Positions 8,348 through 16,914 of a stretch of 64,000 bases of DNA are shown piece by piece; the first letter of the stretch is position 1, and each line of letters begins with the position of its first letter. The notes beneath the pieces were generated by a model that was given only the letters and a program-made list of their open reading frames with translations, had not been told where the DNA came from and searched no databases. A program made the translations under genes and the position numbers. The stretch comes from Adlercreutzia equolifaciens (lineage in GTDB: Bacteria; Actinomycetota; Coriobacteriia; Coriobacteriales; Eggerthellaceae). Where the stretch lies: the NCBI RefSeq assembly GCF_029076695.1, contig NZ_JARFIK010000002.1:310001-374000 (forward strand), in the 5' to 3' direction.

Positions 8348-9274
8348 TTAGATTAGGCTGGAGATTGACCGCATGACAAGGTCAACGTCTTGATTCTCAA
8401 GTTCCTGGATGATATGCAAGTAGGTTTTCTGCGTCGTATTCATGCTGGCGTGGCCGAGACGTTTGGCTACGCTCGCGATTGATACCCCCGCGAAGAGCAG
8501 AAGTGAGGCGTGAGTATGGCGCAAGCCGTGCACGGAAATGACAGGAATGCCAGCGTGAACGCAGTGTCGTTCCAAAATGCTGTTGGCGGTGGAGTTGTAC
8601 ACGTTTCCGCGGACAAAGATGGGTTCATCCTGCGGAAGCCGTTTGGTGAGCTCCGAGAATTGGATGACCAACTGCCAATCAAGCTGAACTTTACGGACAG
8701 AAGAGCGATTTTTCGTTGGCACAAATCCTGAGCCATTTTTGTAGTCCCAGGTTTTGTTGACCGATACAACTTGCCGTCCAAACTCAAAATCATCGGGCGT
8801 GAGCGCGATAGCTTCCGAGAAACGCAGCCCGGTTTTTGCTATGAGAAGAATCATCCAGTCCCAGGTAACCTCTGTTCCCAAATCGAGGTCGTTCAAGAGT
8901 CGGTGAAGCTCGAATTGGTTGAGGTACTTTTGCTTCTTCGCCCGAGGAGCTTTGCCTTTGATGATGGCTTTTCGTGTTGGATCGCGCTCGACGAGCCCTT
9001 CATCCACTGCGTCTAGAACCGCTCCTTTGAGCTGATGGTGAAAGTCCATCGTTGTTTGCCGTTCGTGGCTTTCGGCGTAATCGTTCAACAGCTTTTGGTA
9101 TGTGATGCGGTTGAGCTCGCAGAGGGCCAAATCAGGAGCTAGTCGTTTGAGCCACGAGCAGGTGAGGCGATACTTGTTCAACGTGACGTCGCGCACTGCT
9201 CCTTCTTTGTACATGGCGACCCATTGATGGTAGTAGTCGTAAAAAGTGTCTTGGGGAGTCAGCTCGTTAATCAT
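8348..9274 (-). CDS. Tyrosine recombinase, probable HsdS specificity invertase
   Basis: This 308-residue site-specific recombinase of the phage-integrase family has an N-terminal SAM-like core-binding domain and a C-terminal catalytic domain. The catalytic residues are visible: Arg151 (TGLRFSEA), His249-x-x-Arg252 (HGLRHTHAS), His275 (LGHAS) and Tyr285 (KTYLH). The ATG at 9274 is preferred over a GTG at 9316 because AGAAGGG sits just upstream. Starting further out would run into the repeat at 9311. Recombinases of this family beside hsdS genes and silent hsdS cassettes catalyse inversions that switch R-M specificity in other bacteria, and the position here argues for the same job. A phage- or island-type integrase is the alternative; no att duplication was found. 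Confidence 0.88.
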   Translation of the reverse strand: MINELTPQDTFYDYYHQWVAMYKEGAVRDVTLNKYRLTCSWLKRLAPDLALCELNRITYQKLLNDYAESHERQTTMDFHHQLKGAVLDAVDEGLVERDPTRKAIIKGKAPRAKKQKYLNQFELHRLLNDLDLGTEVTWDWMILLIAKTGLRFSEAIALTPDDFEFGRQVVSVNKTWDYKNGSGFVPTKNRSSVRKVQLDWQLVIQFSELTKRLPQDEPIFVRGNVYNSTANSILERHCVHAGIPVISVHGLRHTHASLLLFAGVSIASVAKRLGHASMNTTQKTYLHIIQELENQDVDLVMRSISSLI

Positions 9275-9310
9275 GGGGGTCCCTTCTACGTTTGGTGGTG
9301 TGTTTAAGCT

Positions 9311-9329
9311 GCTCACGCTGATGAAGGTG
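9311..9329 (-). repeat. Partial hsdS 3' repeat upstream of the recombinase gene (inverted)
   Basis: On the minus strand this reads CACCTTCATCAGCGTGAGC, matching the hsdS 3' repeat with one base missing. It lies in the recombinase leader, so the recombinase gene itself sits between repeat copies (8303 and 9311). Confidence 0.6.
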
Positions 9330-9524
9330 CCCTAAGAGTAGCGAGGTAATTTTTGCGGCTCAAGAGAAACTTGTAGGAGAGCCTTTTTTGGGGATAGAGC
9401 AATGCTTGCGGGTGCGCATTGCGTGGAAGCATGGGGGAGCGTTAAAGGGGTGTTGGGGCCGCGTGGTAAGATGGCGGGAAGTTATAACGTCGCAGCGTAA
9501 GGCTGCTTGCGGTTAGGAGCGCAC

Positions 9525-11087
9525 ATGGATTCCCCGTACCCTTCTTCGTCTGGCCCTCAGCGGCCTGTCGACGGGTGGGGAAGGCCGCAGTCGGCGCCGC
9601 AGCCACAGACGCCCGGACCAGAGAGTGTGTACGAGACGCCGCACGAGTTCGCGTCGGCGGACGCAGCTCGCAGCAGCGCGAGTTGGTCCGATGCGTCGCG
9701 TCCCGGCGCCCAAAGCCCGGTTCCGGGCATGTCGGCCAAGGACTTCCAGAAAATGTGCCAGTCGGTGGACAAGGCGTTCTCGCAGTTTGCCCAGTTGGTG
9801 AATAAGGCCGCCGACGGGGCGGCCGAGGCTTTGGGCCAGTCGCCCGAGAAGAACCTTAAGGCCTACCAGGAGCTGGAGGCGAAACGCAAGGCGCAGAAGA
9901 AAGCCCAGAAGAAGGCTCGGAAAGCGGCGCAGGCCTCGGCGGCCTATCGGTCGCAAGGAGGCGCGTCGGGCGCTCCTACCGCGTATCGGCCGCAGTCGGG
10001 CGCGCCGGGCGCGGCTCCGGCAGCTGGTTCGCCAACGGCGTCGCCGGCCTATCGGGCGGCCTACGCGTCGGCCGGGCAGCCGCTTGCTCGGGCCAAGAAG
10101 CGCTTCCGCTCGTCCTGGGGCCTCACCGCTTCCGGTGCGCTTATGACTGCTGCCGGCGGCGCGGGCACGGTTGTTTTCGGTGGGGCAGCCATCACGGGAC
10201 TCGTTATGGGAGTGACGGCCGTGCCTGCGGGCATTGCCACAGCGGTAATCTTCGGGCTGCTGACGGCCGGAGCGGCAGCGGTGCTCGGTCTCGGTATCAG
10301 CTGCTTGCGCAAGGCGTCGCGGCTCAAGGCCCTCAAGCGCATCATGGGCAATCGCGAGGTGTGCAACATCGACGAGCTGGCTCAACGTCTGCAGCTTTCG
10401 CCCAAGGCAACGCTTTCGACGGTGCGCCGCCTCATCAAGGGCGGCTATCTGCCCGAAGGACGCCTGGACGATAACAACCAAACGCTTATGGTTACCGACA
10501 GCGCCTATCATCAATACTTGCAGTTCCAGCAGGCACAGCGCCAGGCTTTGGCCGATCAGCAGGCCGCCGCGGAGGCGCGCGCTGCCGAGGAGGCGGCCCG
10601 GGCGGCAGCTCAAGCTGCCCAGCAGGCGCGCGCCGATCGTCTGAGCCCTGCCGAGCGCGCCTTCATCGATCGCGGCCAGAGCGCGCTGCAGCAGATGGCC
10701 GCACTCAACGCCCGCATTGACGACGCCGCGGTAAGCCAGAAGGTGACCGCCCTCGAGGAAGTGACGGCGCGCATTTTGGCTCGCGCCGAGGAAGAGCCGA
10801 AGGTCATCGCCGGGCTCGACCGCCTGAACGACTACTATCTGCCAACCACCCTCAAGTTGCTCGAAGCCTATGACGCCCTGGAGGAACAGCCCGTCCAGGG
10901 CGAGAACATCGCCTCCTCGCGTCGCGAGATCGAGCACACCCTCGACGTGCTCAACAGCGCCTTCGAAAAACTGCTCGACGACACCTTCCAGGAGCTCAAC
11001 ATGGACGTGTCCGCCGACATCTCGGTGCTCCACGCTCTACTGGCCCAGGAGGGCCTGACCGACGGTCCCTTTGACGCCAAACCCTAG
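9525..11087 (+). CDS. XpaC-like membrane protein (5-bromo-4-chloroindolyl phosphate hydrolysis family)
   Basis: This 520-residue protein has an N-terminal proline/serine-rich cytoplasmic region, a lysine-rich segment (about residues 118-140) and two hydrophobic helices (about 195-260). Alanine-rich helical sequence follows, then a C-terminal domain containing YYLPTTLKLLEAYDAL and TLDVLNSAFEKLLDDTF, the signature of XpaC-family proteins. The ATG at 9525 has TTAGGAGC seven bases upstream; a TTG at 9507 is less likely. The downstream neighbour is TelA, the usual partner. Biochemical function is not established. The family is linked to envelope stress and toxic-anion tolerance, mostly by genetic association. 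It is the first gene with core-like base composition after the R-M island. Confidence 0.8.
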   Translation: MDSPYPSSSGPQRPVDGWGRPQSAPQPQTPGPESVYETPHEFASADAARSSASWSDASRPGAQSPVPGMSAKDFQKMCQSVDKAFSQFAQLVNKAADGAAEALGQSPEKNLKAYQELEAKRKAQKKAQKKARKAAQASAAYRSQGGASGAPTAYRPQSGAPGAAPAAGSPTASPAYRAAYASAGQPLARAKKRFRSSWGLTASGALMTAAGGAGTVVFGGAAITGLVMGVTAVPAGIATAVIFGLLTAGAAAVLGLGISCLRKASRLKALKRIMGNREVCNIDELAQRLQLSPKATLSTVRRLIKGGYLPEGRLDDNNQTLMVTDSAYHQYLQFQQAQRQALADQQAAAEARAAEEAARAAAQAAQQARADRLSPAERAFIDRGQSALQQMAALNARIDDAAVSQKVTALEEVTARILARAEEEPKVIAGLDRLNDYYLPTTLKLLEAYDALEEQPVQGENIASSRREIEHTLDVLNSAFEKLLDDTFQELNMDVSADISVLHALLAQEGLTDGPFDAKP

Positions 11088-11136
11088 ACCATTCTGAGAA
11101 CGCTCCCTGTTTCCCCTTCTTCCGAAAGGATTCCCC

Positions 11137-12285
11137 ATGAACGACGAATTGAAGAACCTCGATAACATTCCTACGCCGAAGCTGACTCTGGACCCGGTGG
11201 AGGAGGTGACTGAGGCCGCCATCATCGAGACGGACGCTCCGGAACCGGCAGCCCCCTCGCTGGCCGACTCGCTCTCGGCCGAGGAGCTGGCCCAGGTGGA
11301 GGCCTTCGCCGAGCAAATTGACATTGCGAACTCCCAACAGGTGCTCACCTTCGGCTCGGGCGCCCAGAAGAAGATGGCGTCGTTTTCCGAGACGGCCCTG
11401 GAGAAGGTGCGCACTCAGGATCTGGGTGAGGCCGGCGACCTTATTGCGAATGTGGTCACCGAGCTGAAGAGCTTCGATACCGACGATGAGGAGAAGGGCT
11501 TCTTCGGTCTGTTCAAGCGCCAGGCCAACAAGATTGTGGCGCTGAAGGCTCGCTATGATGCCGCCGAGGCCAACGTGGACAAGATTGCCAAGGCCCTGGA
11601 GGGCCATCAGGTGACGCTCATGAAGGATGCGGCCATGCTCGACCAGCTCTACGAGTTGAACCTCACCTACTTCAAGGAGCTGACCATGTACCTGCTGGCC
11701 GGCCGCCAGCGCCTGGCCCAGGTGCGCGAGGACGAGCTGGCCGAGCTGTCGGCGAAGGCTCAGGCCTCCGGATCCACTGAAGATGCCGAGGCGGTGCAGA
11801 AGCTGGCTGCCGCTTGCAACCGCTTCGAGAAGAAACTCTCCGATCTCGACCTCTCCCGCACCGTGGCCATGCAGATGGCGCCGCAGATTCGCCTGGTGCA
11901 GAACAACGAGATGCTCATGATCGAGAAGATCCAGACCACCCTGGTGAACACCATTCCGCTGTGGAAGAGCCAAATGGTGCTGGCCCTGGGCCTGGCCAAC
12001 AACGAGGCGGCCCTGCGCGCCCAAAGCGCTGTCACCGATATGACCAACGAACTGCTGCGCAAGAACGCCGAGAAGCTGAAGCAGTCCACGGTGGACGTGG
12101 CGCGCGAGTCCGAGCGGGGCATTGTGGACATCGAAACCCTGCGCGTCACCAACGAGAATCTCATCCAAACCTTCGACGAGGTCATGAAGATCCAGGCCGA
12201 GGGCCGCGCCAAGCGCGCCGAGGCCGAGACGGAGATGCGTCGCATGGAGGCCGAGCTGCGCGCCAAGATGTTGGAGGTGCGCTAG
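11137..12285 (+). CDS. TelA-like toxic anion resistance protein
   Basis: This 382-residue, almost entirely helical protein of the TelA family shows the typical GFFGLFKRQANKIVALKARYD segment (about residues 123-143). The family also shows in ANSQQVLTFGSGAQ near residue 70 and in a long C-terminal coiled coil ending in charged heptads. TelA proteins were named for tellurite resistance and occur next to XpaC-type genes, as here; they have no transmembrane segments and probably act at the membrane through the partner. The ATG follows GAAAGGATT, so initiation is clear. The stop lies three bases before the next start (ruvX), so the genes may be co-transcribed. Confidence 0.85.
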   Translation: MNDELKNLDNIPTPKLTLDPVEEVTEAAIIETDAPEPAAPSLADSLSAEELAQVEAFAEQIDIANSQQVLTFGSGAQKKMASFSETALEKVRTQDLGEAGDLIANVVTELKSFDTDDEEKGFFGLFKRQANKIVALKARYDAAEANVDKIAKALEGHQVTLMKDAAMLDQLYELNLTYFKELTMYLLAGRQRLAQVREDELAELSAKAQASGSTEDAEAVQKLAAACNRFEKKLSDLDLSRTVAMQMAPQIRLVQNNEMLMIEKIQTTLVNTIPLWKSQMVLALGLANNEAALRAQSAVTDMTNELLRKNAEKLKQSTVDVARESERGIVDIETLRVTNENLIQTFDEVMKIQAEGRAKRAEAETEMRRMEAELRAKMLEVR

Positions 12286-12288
12286 GCC

Positions 12289-12705
12289 ATGCGGGTTATG
12301 GCGCTCGATATCGGAGAGGTGCGCGTGGGTGTGGCCGTCAGTGACCCGGGAGAGCGGGTGGCCAGTCCTGTGTGCGTGCTGCCGGCGGCCGAAGTGCTGG
12401 CCAACGCCAAACCGTTCAAGCGCGTGCTGGAAGACTGGGAGCCGGAGCTGCTGGTGTGCGGCCTGCCCCGCACGCTGGCGGGGGAGGAGGGGCCCCAGGC
12501 GGCGCGTATCCGCCAGAATGCCGACGCCATCAGCGCTGCGTGCGGCATTCCCCATGTTTTCGCCGATGAGCGCTTGAGTTCCGCCGAGGCCAAACGCATT
12601 TTGCGTGAAAAGGGCTACGACGAAAGGTCCATGCGCGGCAAGGTTGATATGATAGCCGCAAGTCTGTTTCTGCAGTCGTGGCTCGATGAGCGCGCCCGAG
12701 CCTAG
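12289..12705 (+). CDS. ruvX: Putative pre-16S rRNA nuclease / Holliday junction resolvase RuvX (YqgF)
   Basis: This is a 138-residue RNase H-fold nuclease of the YqgF family. The first acidic residue is in ALDIGEVRVGVAVSD, the central Glu/Gly segment is LLVCGLPRTLAGEEG, and FADERLSSAEAKR and the C-terminal DMIAASLFLQSWL motif are intact. Length is normal. YqgF matures the 5' end of 16S rRNA in Escherichia coli and has been proposed to resolve recombination junctions in others. The gene is followed by mltG, its common neighbour in Gram-positives. Confidence 0.93.
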   Translation: MRVMALDIGEVRVGVAVSDPGERVASPVCVLPAAEVLANAKPFKRVLEDWEPELLVCGLPRTLAGEEGPQAARIRQNADAISAACGIPHVFADERLSSAEAKRILREKGYDERSMRGKVDMIAASLFLQSWLDERARA

Positions 12706-12775
12706 GGGCGTTCTGGCATGAGGGGCCTCGGCTTGCCCGCCGGCGGTGCCGGTGCTTTGCGAGAAAGGCCTTCTC

Positions 12776-13978
12776 TTGGCTCGTCATAACAAGAACGTCA
12801 CCTACTCTTCGCATCCCACGCGGGCGGCCCGAGCGGCCCACGCCCGCGGCGATAAGGAATTCCGCACCTACGACACCAGCGCCATCGTGCCGAAGCGCGA
12901 TATGAAGCCGGTGATCTTCCTGGGCGTCGTGGCCCTTATCATTGTGGCTGCGGTGGTGTTCTTCGCGGTGCGCGGCTGCACGGCCGAGCAGCCGCAGTTG
13001 TTGGAAGCGGGCCAAACGGCGCAGGTGACCATCGACGAGGGCGAAAGCGCTCAGGCCATCGGCGAGGCCCTGGCGGAAGCCCATCTCGTTCCCTCGGCCC
13101 AGGACTTCACCAGCGAGGTGACGCGCCTCGAGGCTGCTTCTGCGCTTATTCCGGGCACTTACACCTTCGAGGGCGGTATGACGGCCGAGGAGCTGGTGCG
13201 GGCTATCATGGCGGGGCCGGCGGCGGCGGGCGACACGCTTACCGTGCCCGAGGGGCTGACCCTGGCGGCCACGGCCGATGCGGTGGCCGAGGCTACGGGC
13301 GGCCGCATTTCTGCCGAGGATTTCACGGCCGTCACGGCCGATGCGAGCGTCTATGCCGCCGAGTTCCCGTTTCTGGAATCGGTGGGCACGAACTCCCTTG
13401 AAGGCTTCCTGTTCCCGAAAACCTATGCGGTCACTGATGACATGGATGCCGCCGCCGTCGCGCGCATGATGCTCACCCAGTTCGGCATCGAGACCGCTTC
13501 GCTGTTCGATGATTTCGCCAACAGCTACCCGGCCAGTCAAGGGCTCTCGTTCTACGATGCGGTCAAATTGGCCTCCGTCGTCGAGAAGGAGTCGAGCGGC
13601 GATGAGGAGGTGCGCGCTCGGGTGGCGCGCGTGTTCTACAACCGCTTGGCCTCCGATCATCCCTATCTGGAGTCTGACGCCACCACTGCCTACGAAGTAG
13701 GTCACGATCCTTCGGCTGACGAAGTGCATGCCGATACGCCCTACAGCACGTATACGCACGAGGGCTTGCCGCCTACGCCCATCTGCTCGCCGGGCCTCGA
13801 GTGCCTGATGGCTACGTTTAACCCCGCCGAAGGCGACGACCTGTTCTTCTATTTCTACAACGACGCCGATGGCAACCTGCAGTATGTGTTCAGCCAAACC
13901 TACGAAGAGCATCAGGCGGCCATTGCGAAGCATCCTGGTGACGCGGCCGATGGGGCTGCCGACAACGACGCCGCCTAG
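12776..13978 (+). CDS. mltG: Endolytic murein transglycosylase MltG
   Basis: MltG cleaves nascent peptidoglycan strands in the membrane and sets glycan length. The protein has a cytoplasmic N-terminus, one transmembrane helix (about residues 45-65), a LysM-like subdomain and the YceG catalytic domain with the essential glutamate in ASVVEKESSG. The later motifs ARVFYNRL, TPYSTYTHEGLPPTPICSPG and QYVFSQTYEEH are present. The TTG at 12776 is chosen because GAGAAAGG lies seven bases upstream; a GTG at 12746 has no such site. This yields 400 residues. The gene follows ruvX and precedes yqeG, so these may form one transcript. Confidence 0.93.
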   Translation: MARHNKNVTYSSHPTRAARAAHARGDKEFRTYDTSAIVPKRDMKPVIFLGVVALIIVAAVVFFAVRGCTAEQPQLLEAGQTAQVTIDEGESAQAIGEALAEAHLVPSAQDFTSEVTRLEAASALIPGTYTFEGGMTAEELVRAIMAGPAAAGDTLTVPEGLTLAATADAVAEATGGRISAEDFTAVTADASVYAAEFPFLESVGTNSLEGFLFPKTYAVTDDMDAAAVARMMLTQFGIETASLFDDFANSYPASQGLSFYDAVKLASVVEKESSGDEEVRARVARVFYNRLASDHPYLESDATTAYEVGHDPSADEVHADTPYSTYTHEGLPPTPICSPGLECLMATFNPAEGDDLFFYFYNDADGNLQYVFSQTYEEHQAAIAKHPGDAADGAADNDAA

Positions 13979-13998
13979 GGCTGCGTTCGGGGGAGACT

Positions 13999-14601
13999 AT
14001 GGCCCTGTGGAGTCCCGAGCGCTATTTCTCGCGCATAACCGATATCGACATCGAGCGTGATTTGCTGGCGCCGGGGTATACCCATGTGCTGCTCGATATC
14101 GACAACACCATCCGTGCCCGCGACACCCATGCGGTGCCCCGCGATGTAGGGATGTGGCTGGGACGTGCCCGCACGGCCGGCGTTCAGTTCTGCCTGGTGT
14201 CCAACAACTGGCACGCCGACGCTCACGATTTCGCCGCGCAGATGGAACTGCCCCTGGTGGCCAAAGCTATGAAGCCGCTGCCGCCGGCCTTTTTCGCCGG
14301 TATGCGCAAGCTGGGGGCTCGGCGGAGCGACACCGTGGTCATCGGCGACCAGCTGACCACCGATGTGCTGGGTGCCCACTGCGCCGGGCTGCCCGCCTAT
14401 ATGCTGCAGCCTTTGGTGAAACAGGATCTGAAGCACACGAAGGTGCTGCGGGTGCTGGAATCTGCCATTCTGGGCGACCGTCAGCCGGAGCCGGCGGTGA
14501 ATGCGACGGCGGACGCTGGCGTGTCCGGCCCTGAGGCGATTCCCGGACGGCCGGCGGCCGCGGTGGTAAGGGCGCAACCCGCACCGGCCCACGAAGAGTA
14601 A
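13999..14601 (+). CDS. yqeG: YqeG-family HAD-IIIA phosphatase
   Basis: This is a HAD-superfamily phosphatase with the nucleophile motif LLDIDNTI (about residues 30-37), the second motif SNNW and the late acidic motif GDQLTTDVLGA. The family is conserved in Gram-positives, where yqeG usually precedes aroE-like genes. Its relatives include mitochondrial phosphatidylglycerophosphate phosphatase, so a lipid phosphatase role is possible but unproven here. The C-terminal roughly 35 residues are Ala/Pro-rich and not part of the fold. The following gene is aroE, as in Bacillus-type gene order. Confidence 0.88.
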   Translation: MALWSPERYFSRITDIDIERDLLAPGYTHVLLDIDNTIRARDTHAVPRDVGMWLGRARTAGVQFCLVSNNWHADAHDFAAQMELPLVAKAMKPLPPAFFAGMRKLGARRSDTVVIGDQLTTDVLGAHCAGLPAYMLQPLVKQDLKHTKVLRVLESAILGDRQPEPAVNATADAGVSGPEAIPGRPAAAVVRAQPAPAHEE

Positions 14602-14632
14602 CTGCCCATCGGCGCTGATCAAGGAGAACGCT

Positions 14633-15559
14633 ATGACCAAGAACCTGTACATCCTCGGGCATCCTATCGCCCATTCGAAATCGCCGGTCATGTACAACGC
14701 GGTGTTCGAGTCGGTGGGGTTGCCGTGGCATTACGGGTTTATGGATCTTCCCGAGGTTGCCCAGGCCGAGGCCTTCCTGAAGGAGCGGGATTTCCTGTCC
14801 ATCAACATCACCACGCCCTACAAGCCCGAGGCCTTCGCCGCCGCCGATGTGCAGGCGGCCTCGGCGCAGTTGGCCCACGGGGCCAACGTGCTGGTGAACA
14901 AGGACGGCACGCTTATTGCCTACAATACCGACGGCCAGGGCTGTGTGGCCTACTTGGAGCGCGAGGGCGTCAACTTCCGCGGTAAGAAGGTGGTGGTGTG
15001 CGGCACGGGTCCCACGTCGCTGTCCATTCTCCATGCCGTGGCCCAGGCGGGACCGGCCGAGGTGCTGCTGGTGGGGCGCGCGGTGCCCCGGGCCCATGAC
15101 GTGCTGCGCACCTACGTGGACGAGCTGGGAGCGTTGGTGGGACGCACGGTGGATATGCCGGCGTTTCAGGAGCATCACTTGAGCTTTGCCGACGTGTACC
15201 GTCAGGTGGAGTTCAAGTACGGCAGCTACGACACCTCGCGCCAGGCCATTGCAGCGGCCGACATCATTCTGGACGCCACGCCTTTGGGCATGAACGAGGG
15301 CGATGGCGCCCCCTTCGACACGGCGTTGCTGTCGGCGCGCCAGACGGTGTTCGACGTGGTCTACAGTCACGGGGAGACGGCCTTGGTGTCCGCGGCTCGG
15401 GCGGCGGGATGCCGTACTTTCGACGGGGCCGGCATGCTGGTGGGCCAGGCCGTGGTAACCGTGCATATCCTGCGCGATATTACTGAGGAACCTAAGCTGG
15501 ATCTTTCCGACGATGCTCTGTTCGACCTTATGGCGAAGGCGGCGGGCTTCAACCTGTAG
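14633..15559 (+). CDS. aroE: Shikimate dehydrogenase
   Basis: This enzyme performs the NADPH-dependent reduction of 3-dehydroshikimate to shikimate. The substrate-binding motif HSKSP is at about residues 14-18, and NITTPYK carries the catalytic lysine. NTDGQG starts the inter-domain region, and the nucleotide-binding loop is VVVCGTGPTSLS. The 308-residue length is slightly above average because of an insertion at about residues 165-205. AAGAACGCT sits before the ATG at 14633 and GGAGAA is clear. It heads the aroE-aroC-aroK-aroB-aroQ cluster, separated from aroC by a promoter-containing gap. Confidence 0.94.
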   Translation: MTKNLYILGHPIAHSKSPVMYNAVFESVGLPWHYGFMDLPEVAQAEAFLKERDFLSINITTPYKPEAFAAADVQAASAQLAHGANVLVNKDGTLIAYNTDGQGCVAYLEREGVNFRGKKVVVCGTGPTSLSILHAVAQAGPAEVLLVGRAVPRAHDVLRTYVDELGALVGRTVDMPAFQEHHLSFADVYRQVEFKYGSYDTSRQAIAAADIILDATPLGMNEGDGAPFDTALLSARQTVFDVVYSHGETALVSAARAAGCRTFDGAGMLVGQAVVTVHILRDITEEPKLDLSDDALFDLMAKAAGFNL

Positions 15560-15705
15560 GGCTGCTGTCGTTTTCGCCGGCCGGAGCGGGGTTGGGCGAG
15601 GCGCCGTGGCGGCGCGTCGCGCGGTAGCGGCTGTCTCGCGGTGCCATCGGGGGCGATGCCGTGTCACCTTAGGCGAACACGTCCCGGAATTAAAGACGGC
15701 TGCGC

Positions 15706-15711
15706 TACAAT
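15706..15711 (+). promoter_or_regulatory. Candidate -10 element for aroC operon
   Basis: TACAAT lies about 35 bases before the aroC ATG in a 186-bp gap after aroE. No convincing -35 hexamer is seen at 16-18 bases, so this is a tentative call. Confidence 0.4.
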
Positions 15712-15745
15712 AGGCCTGTTCTATCCACGACAGAAAGCAACCAGC

Positions 15746-16912
15746 ATGGAATACATCACTGCGGGGGAGAGCCACGGCCCCGAGCTCACGGCCATTGTGA
15801 CCGGGGTGCCGGCCGGTCTTCCCATTTCCGAGGAGCAGATCAACACCGATCTGAAGCGTCGCCAGTCCGGTTACGGCCGCGGCGGCCGCCAGGCCATCGA
15901 GACGGACACCGTACGCGTGACCAGCGGTGTGCGTTTCGGGCGCACCCTGGGCACGCCCATTGCGCTGACGGTGCGCAACCGCGATTGGGAGAATTGGACC
16001 GACCGCATGGCCGCCTTCGGCTGCGCGCCGTCCGATCTGGTACGCGAGGTGACGCCCCGCCCGGGCCATGCCGACTTGGTGGGTGTCCTGAAGACGAACA
16101 CCGATGATTGCCGCAACATTCTCGAGCGCGCCAGCGCCCGGGAGACCGCGGCCCGCGTGGCCGCTGCCGGCATTGCGCGGGAGTTTTTGGCCGAGTTGGG
16201 CGTGGATGTGTTCTCCTATGTGACGTCGGTGGGCGATGTGCGCCTGGCCGATGAGGATCTGGCCCAGGTGGTGCAGCATGCGCCCCTGGATATCGAGCTT
16301 TCCGAAATGCGCTGCCCCGACGAGCGCACTACCGAGGCCATGAAGCGCGCCGTGGATCGCGCCAAGGCCGACGGCGAAAGCCTGGGCGGCACCTTCCGTG
16401 TGGTGGCCACGGGCCTGGTGCCCGGCTTGGGTTCCTACGCCACGGGCCCCGATCGCCTGACCTCGCGCATTGGCGCGGCGCTGTTCTCCATTCCCGCCAT
16501 CAAGGGTGTGGAGTTCGGCCTGGGCTTCGAGGCGGCGCGCCGCGTGGGCTCTCAGGTGCACGACCCCATTGCTTTGGAGAACGGCGAGTTCGTGCGCACT
16601 TCCAATAACGCCGGCGGTCTGGAGGGCGGCATGACCAACGGCATGCCCCTGGTGGTGACGGCGGCCATGAAGCCCATCCCTACGTTGATGCAGCCGTTGG
16701 GCACGGTGAACTTGGACACGCTGGAGGCCGAGGAGGCCTCCAAGGAGCGCAGCGACACCTGCGCGGTGCCCGCGGCCGCGGTGGTGGCCGAGGGCGAGGT
16801 GGCCTTCGCCCTGGCCAACGCCTACCTGGAGGCCTTCGGTTCCACCTGCATGGCCGATGTGAAAGCGGCCATCAAGGCGTACCAGAAGCGTTTGAAGACC
16901 ATGGGGCGATAG
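15746..16912 (+). CDS. aroC: Chorismate synthase
   Basis: This FMN-dependent enzyme converts 5-enolpyruvylshikimate 3-phosphate to chorismate, the last shikimate step. The family signature GESHGPELTAIVTGVPAG opens the protein. The conserved RRQSGYGRGGRQ, RPGHADLVG and RASARETAARVAAG-like segments follow, and SNNAGGLEGGMTNG is near residue 285. The ATG at 15746 begins exactly at the family N-terminus (MEYITAGESHG) and gives 388 residues. The in-frame upstream extension is not homologous. The stop is two bases before aroK. Confidence 0.96.
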   Translation: MEYITAGESHGPELTAIVTGVPAGLPISEEQINTDLKRRQSGYGRGGRQAIETDTVRVTSGVRFGRTLGTPIALTVRNRDWENWTDRMAAFGCAPSDLVREVTPRPGHADLVGVLKTNTDDCRNILERASARETAARVAAAGIAREFLAELGVDVFSYVTSVGDVRLADEDLAQVVQHAPLDIELSEMRCPDERTTEAMKRAVDRAKADGESLGGTFRVVATGLVPGLGSYATGPDRLTSRIGAALFSIPAIKGVEFGLGFEAARRVGSQVHDPIALENGEFVRTSNNAGGLEGGMTNGMPLVVTAAMKPIPTLMQPLGTVNLDTLEAEEASKERSDTCAVPAAAVVAEGEVAFALANAYLEAFGSTCMADVKAAIKAYQKRLKTMGR

Positions 16913-16914
16913 CT

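Noticed and set aside
8348-9274. Phage integrase with an attachment site at a tRNA
   Set aside because: No tRNA or phage genes nearby; the position beside hsdS cassettes with shared repeats fits an invertase better.
9513-11033. Open frame of 506 codons on the minus strand, opposite the XpaC-like gene
   Set aside because: Arg/Gly-rich translation with no recognisable domain; it is the antisense of a high-GC gene with strong codon bias, and the plus-strand gene has a ribosome binding site and family motifs.
14339-16561. 740-codon open frame on the minus strand opposite aroE and aroC
   Set aside because: Spans two well-identified genes in antisense; composition is His/Arg/Gly-rich, as in GC-driven shadow frames.
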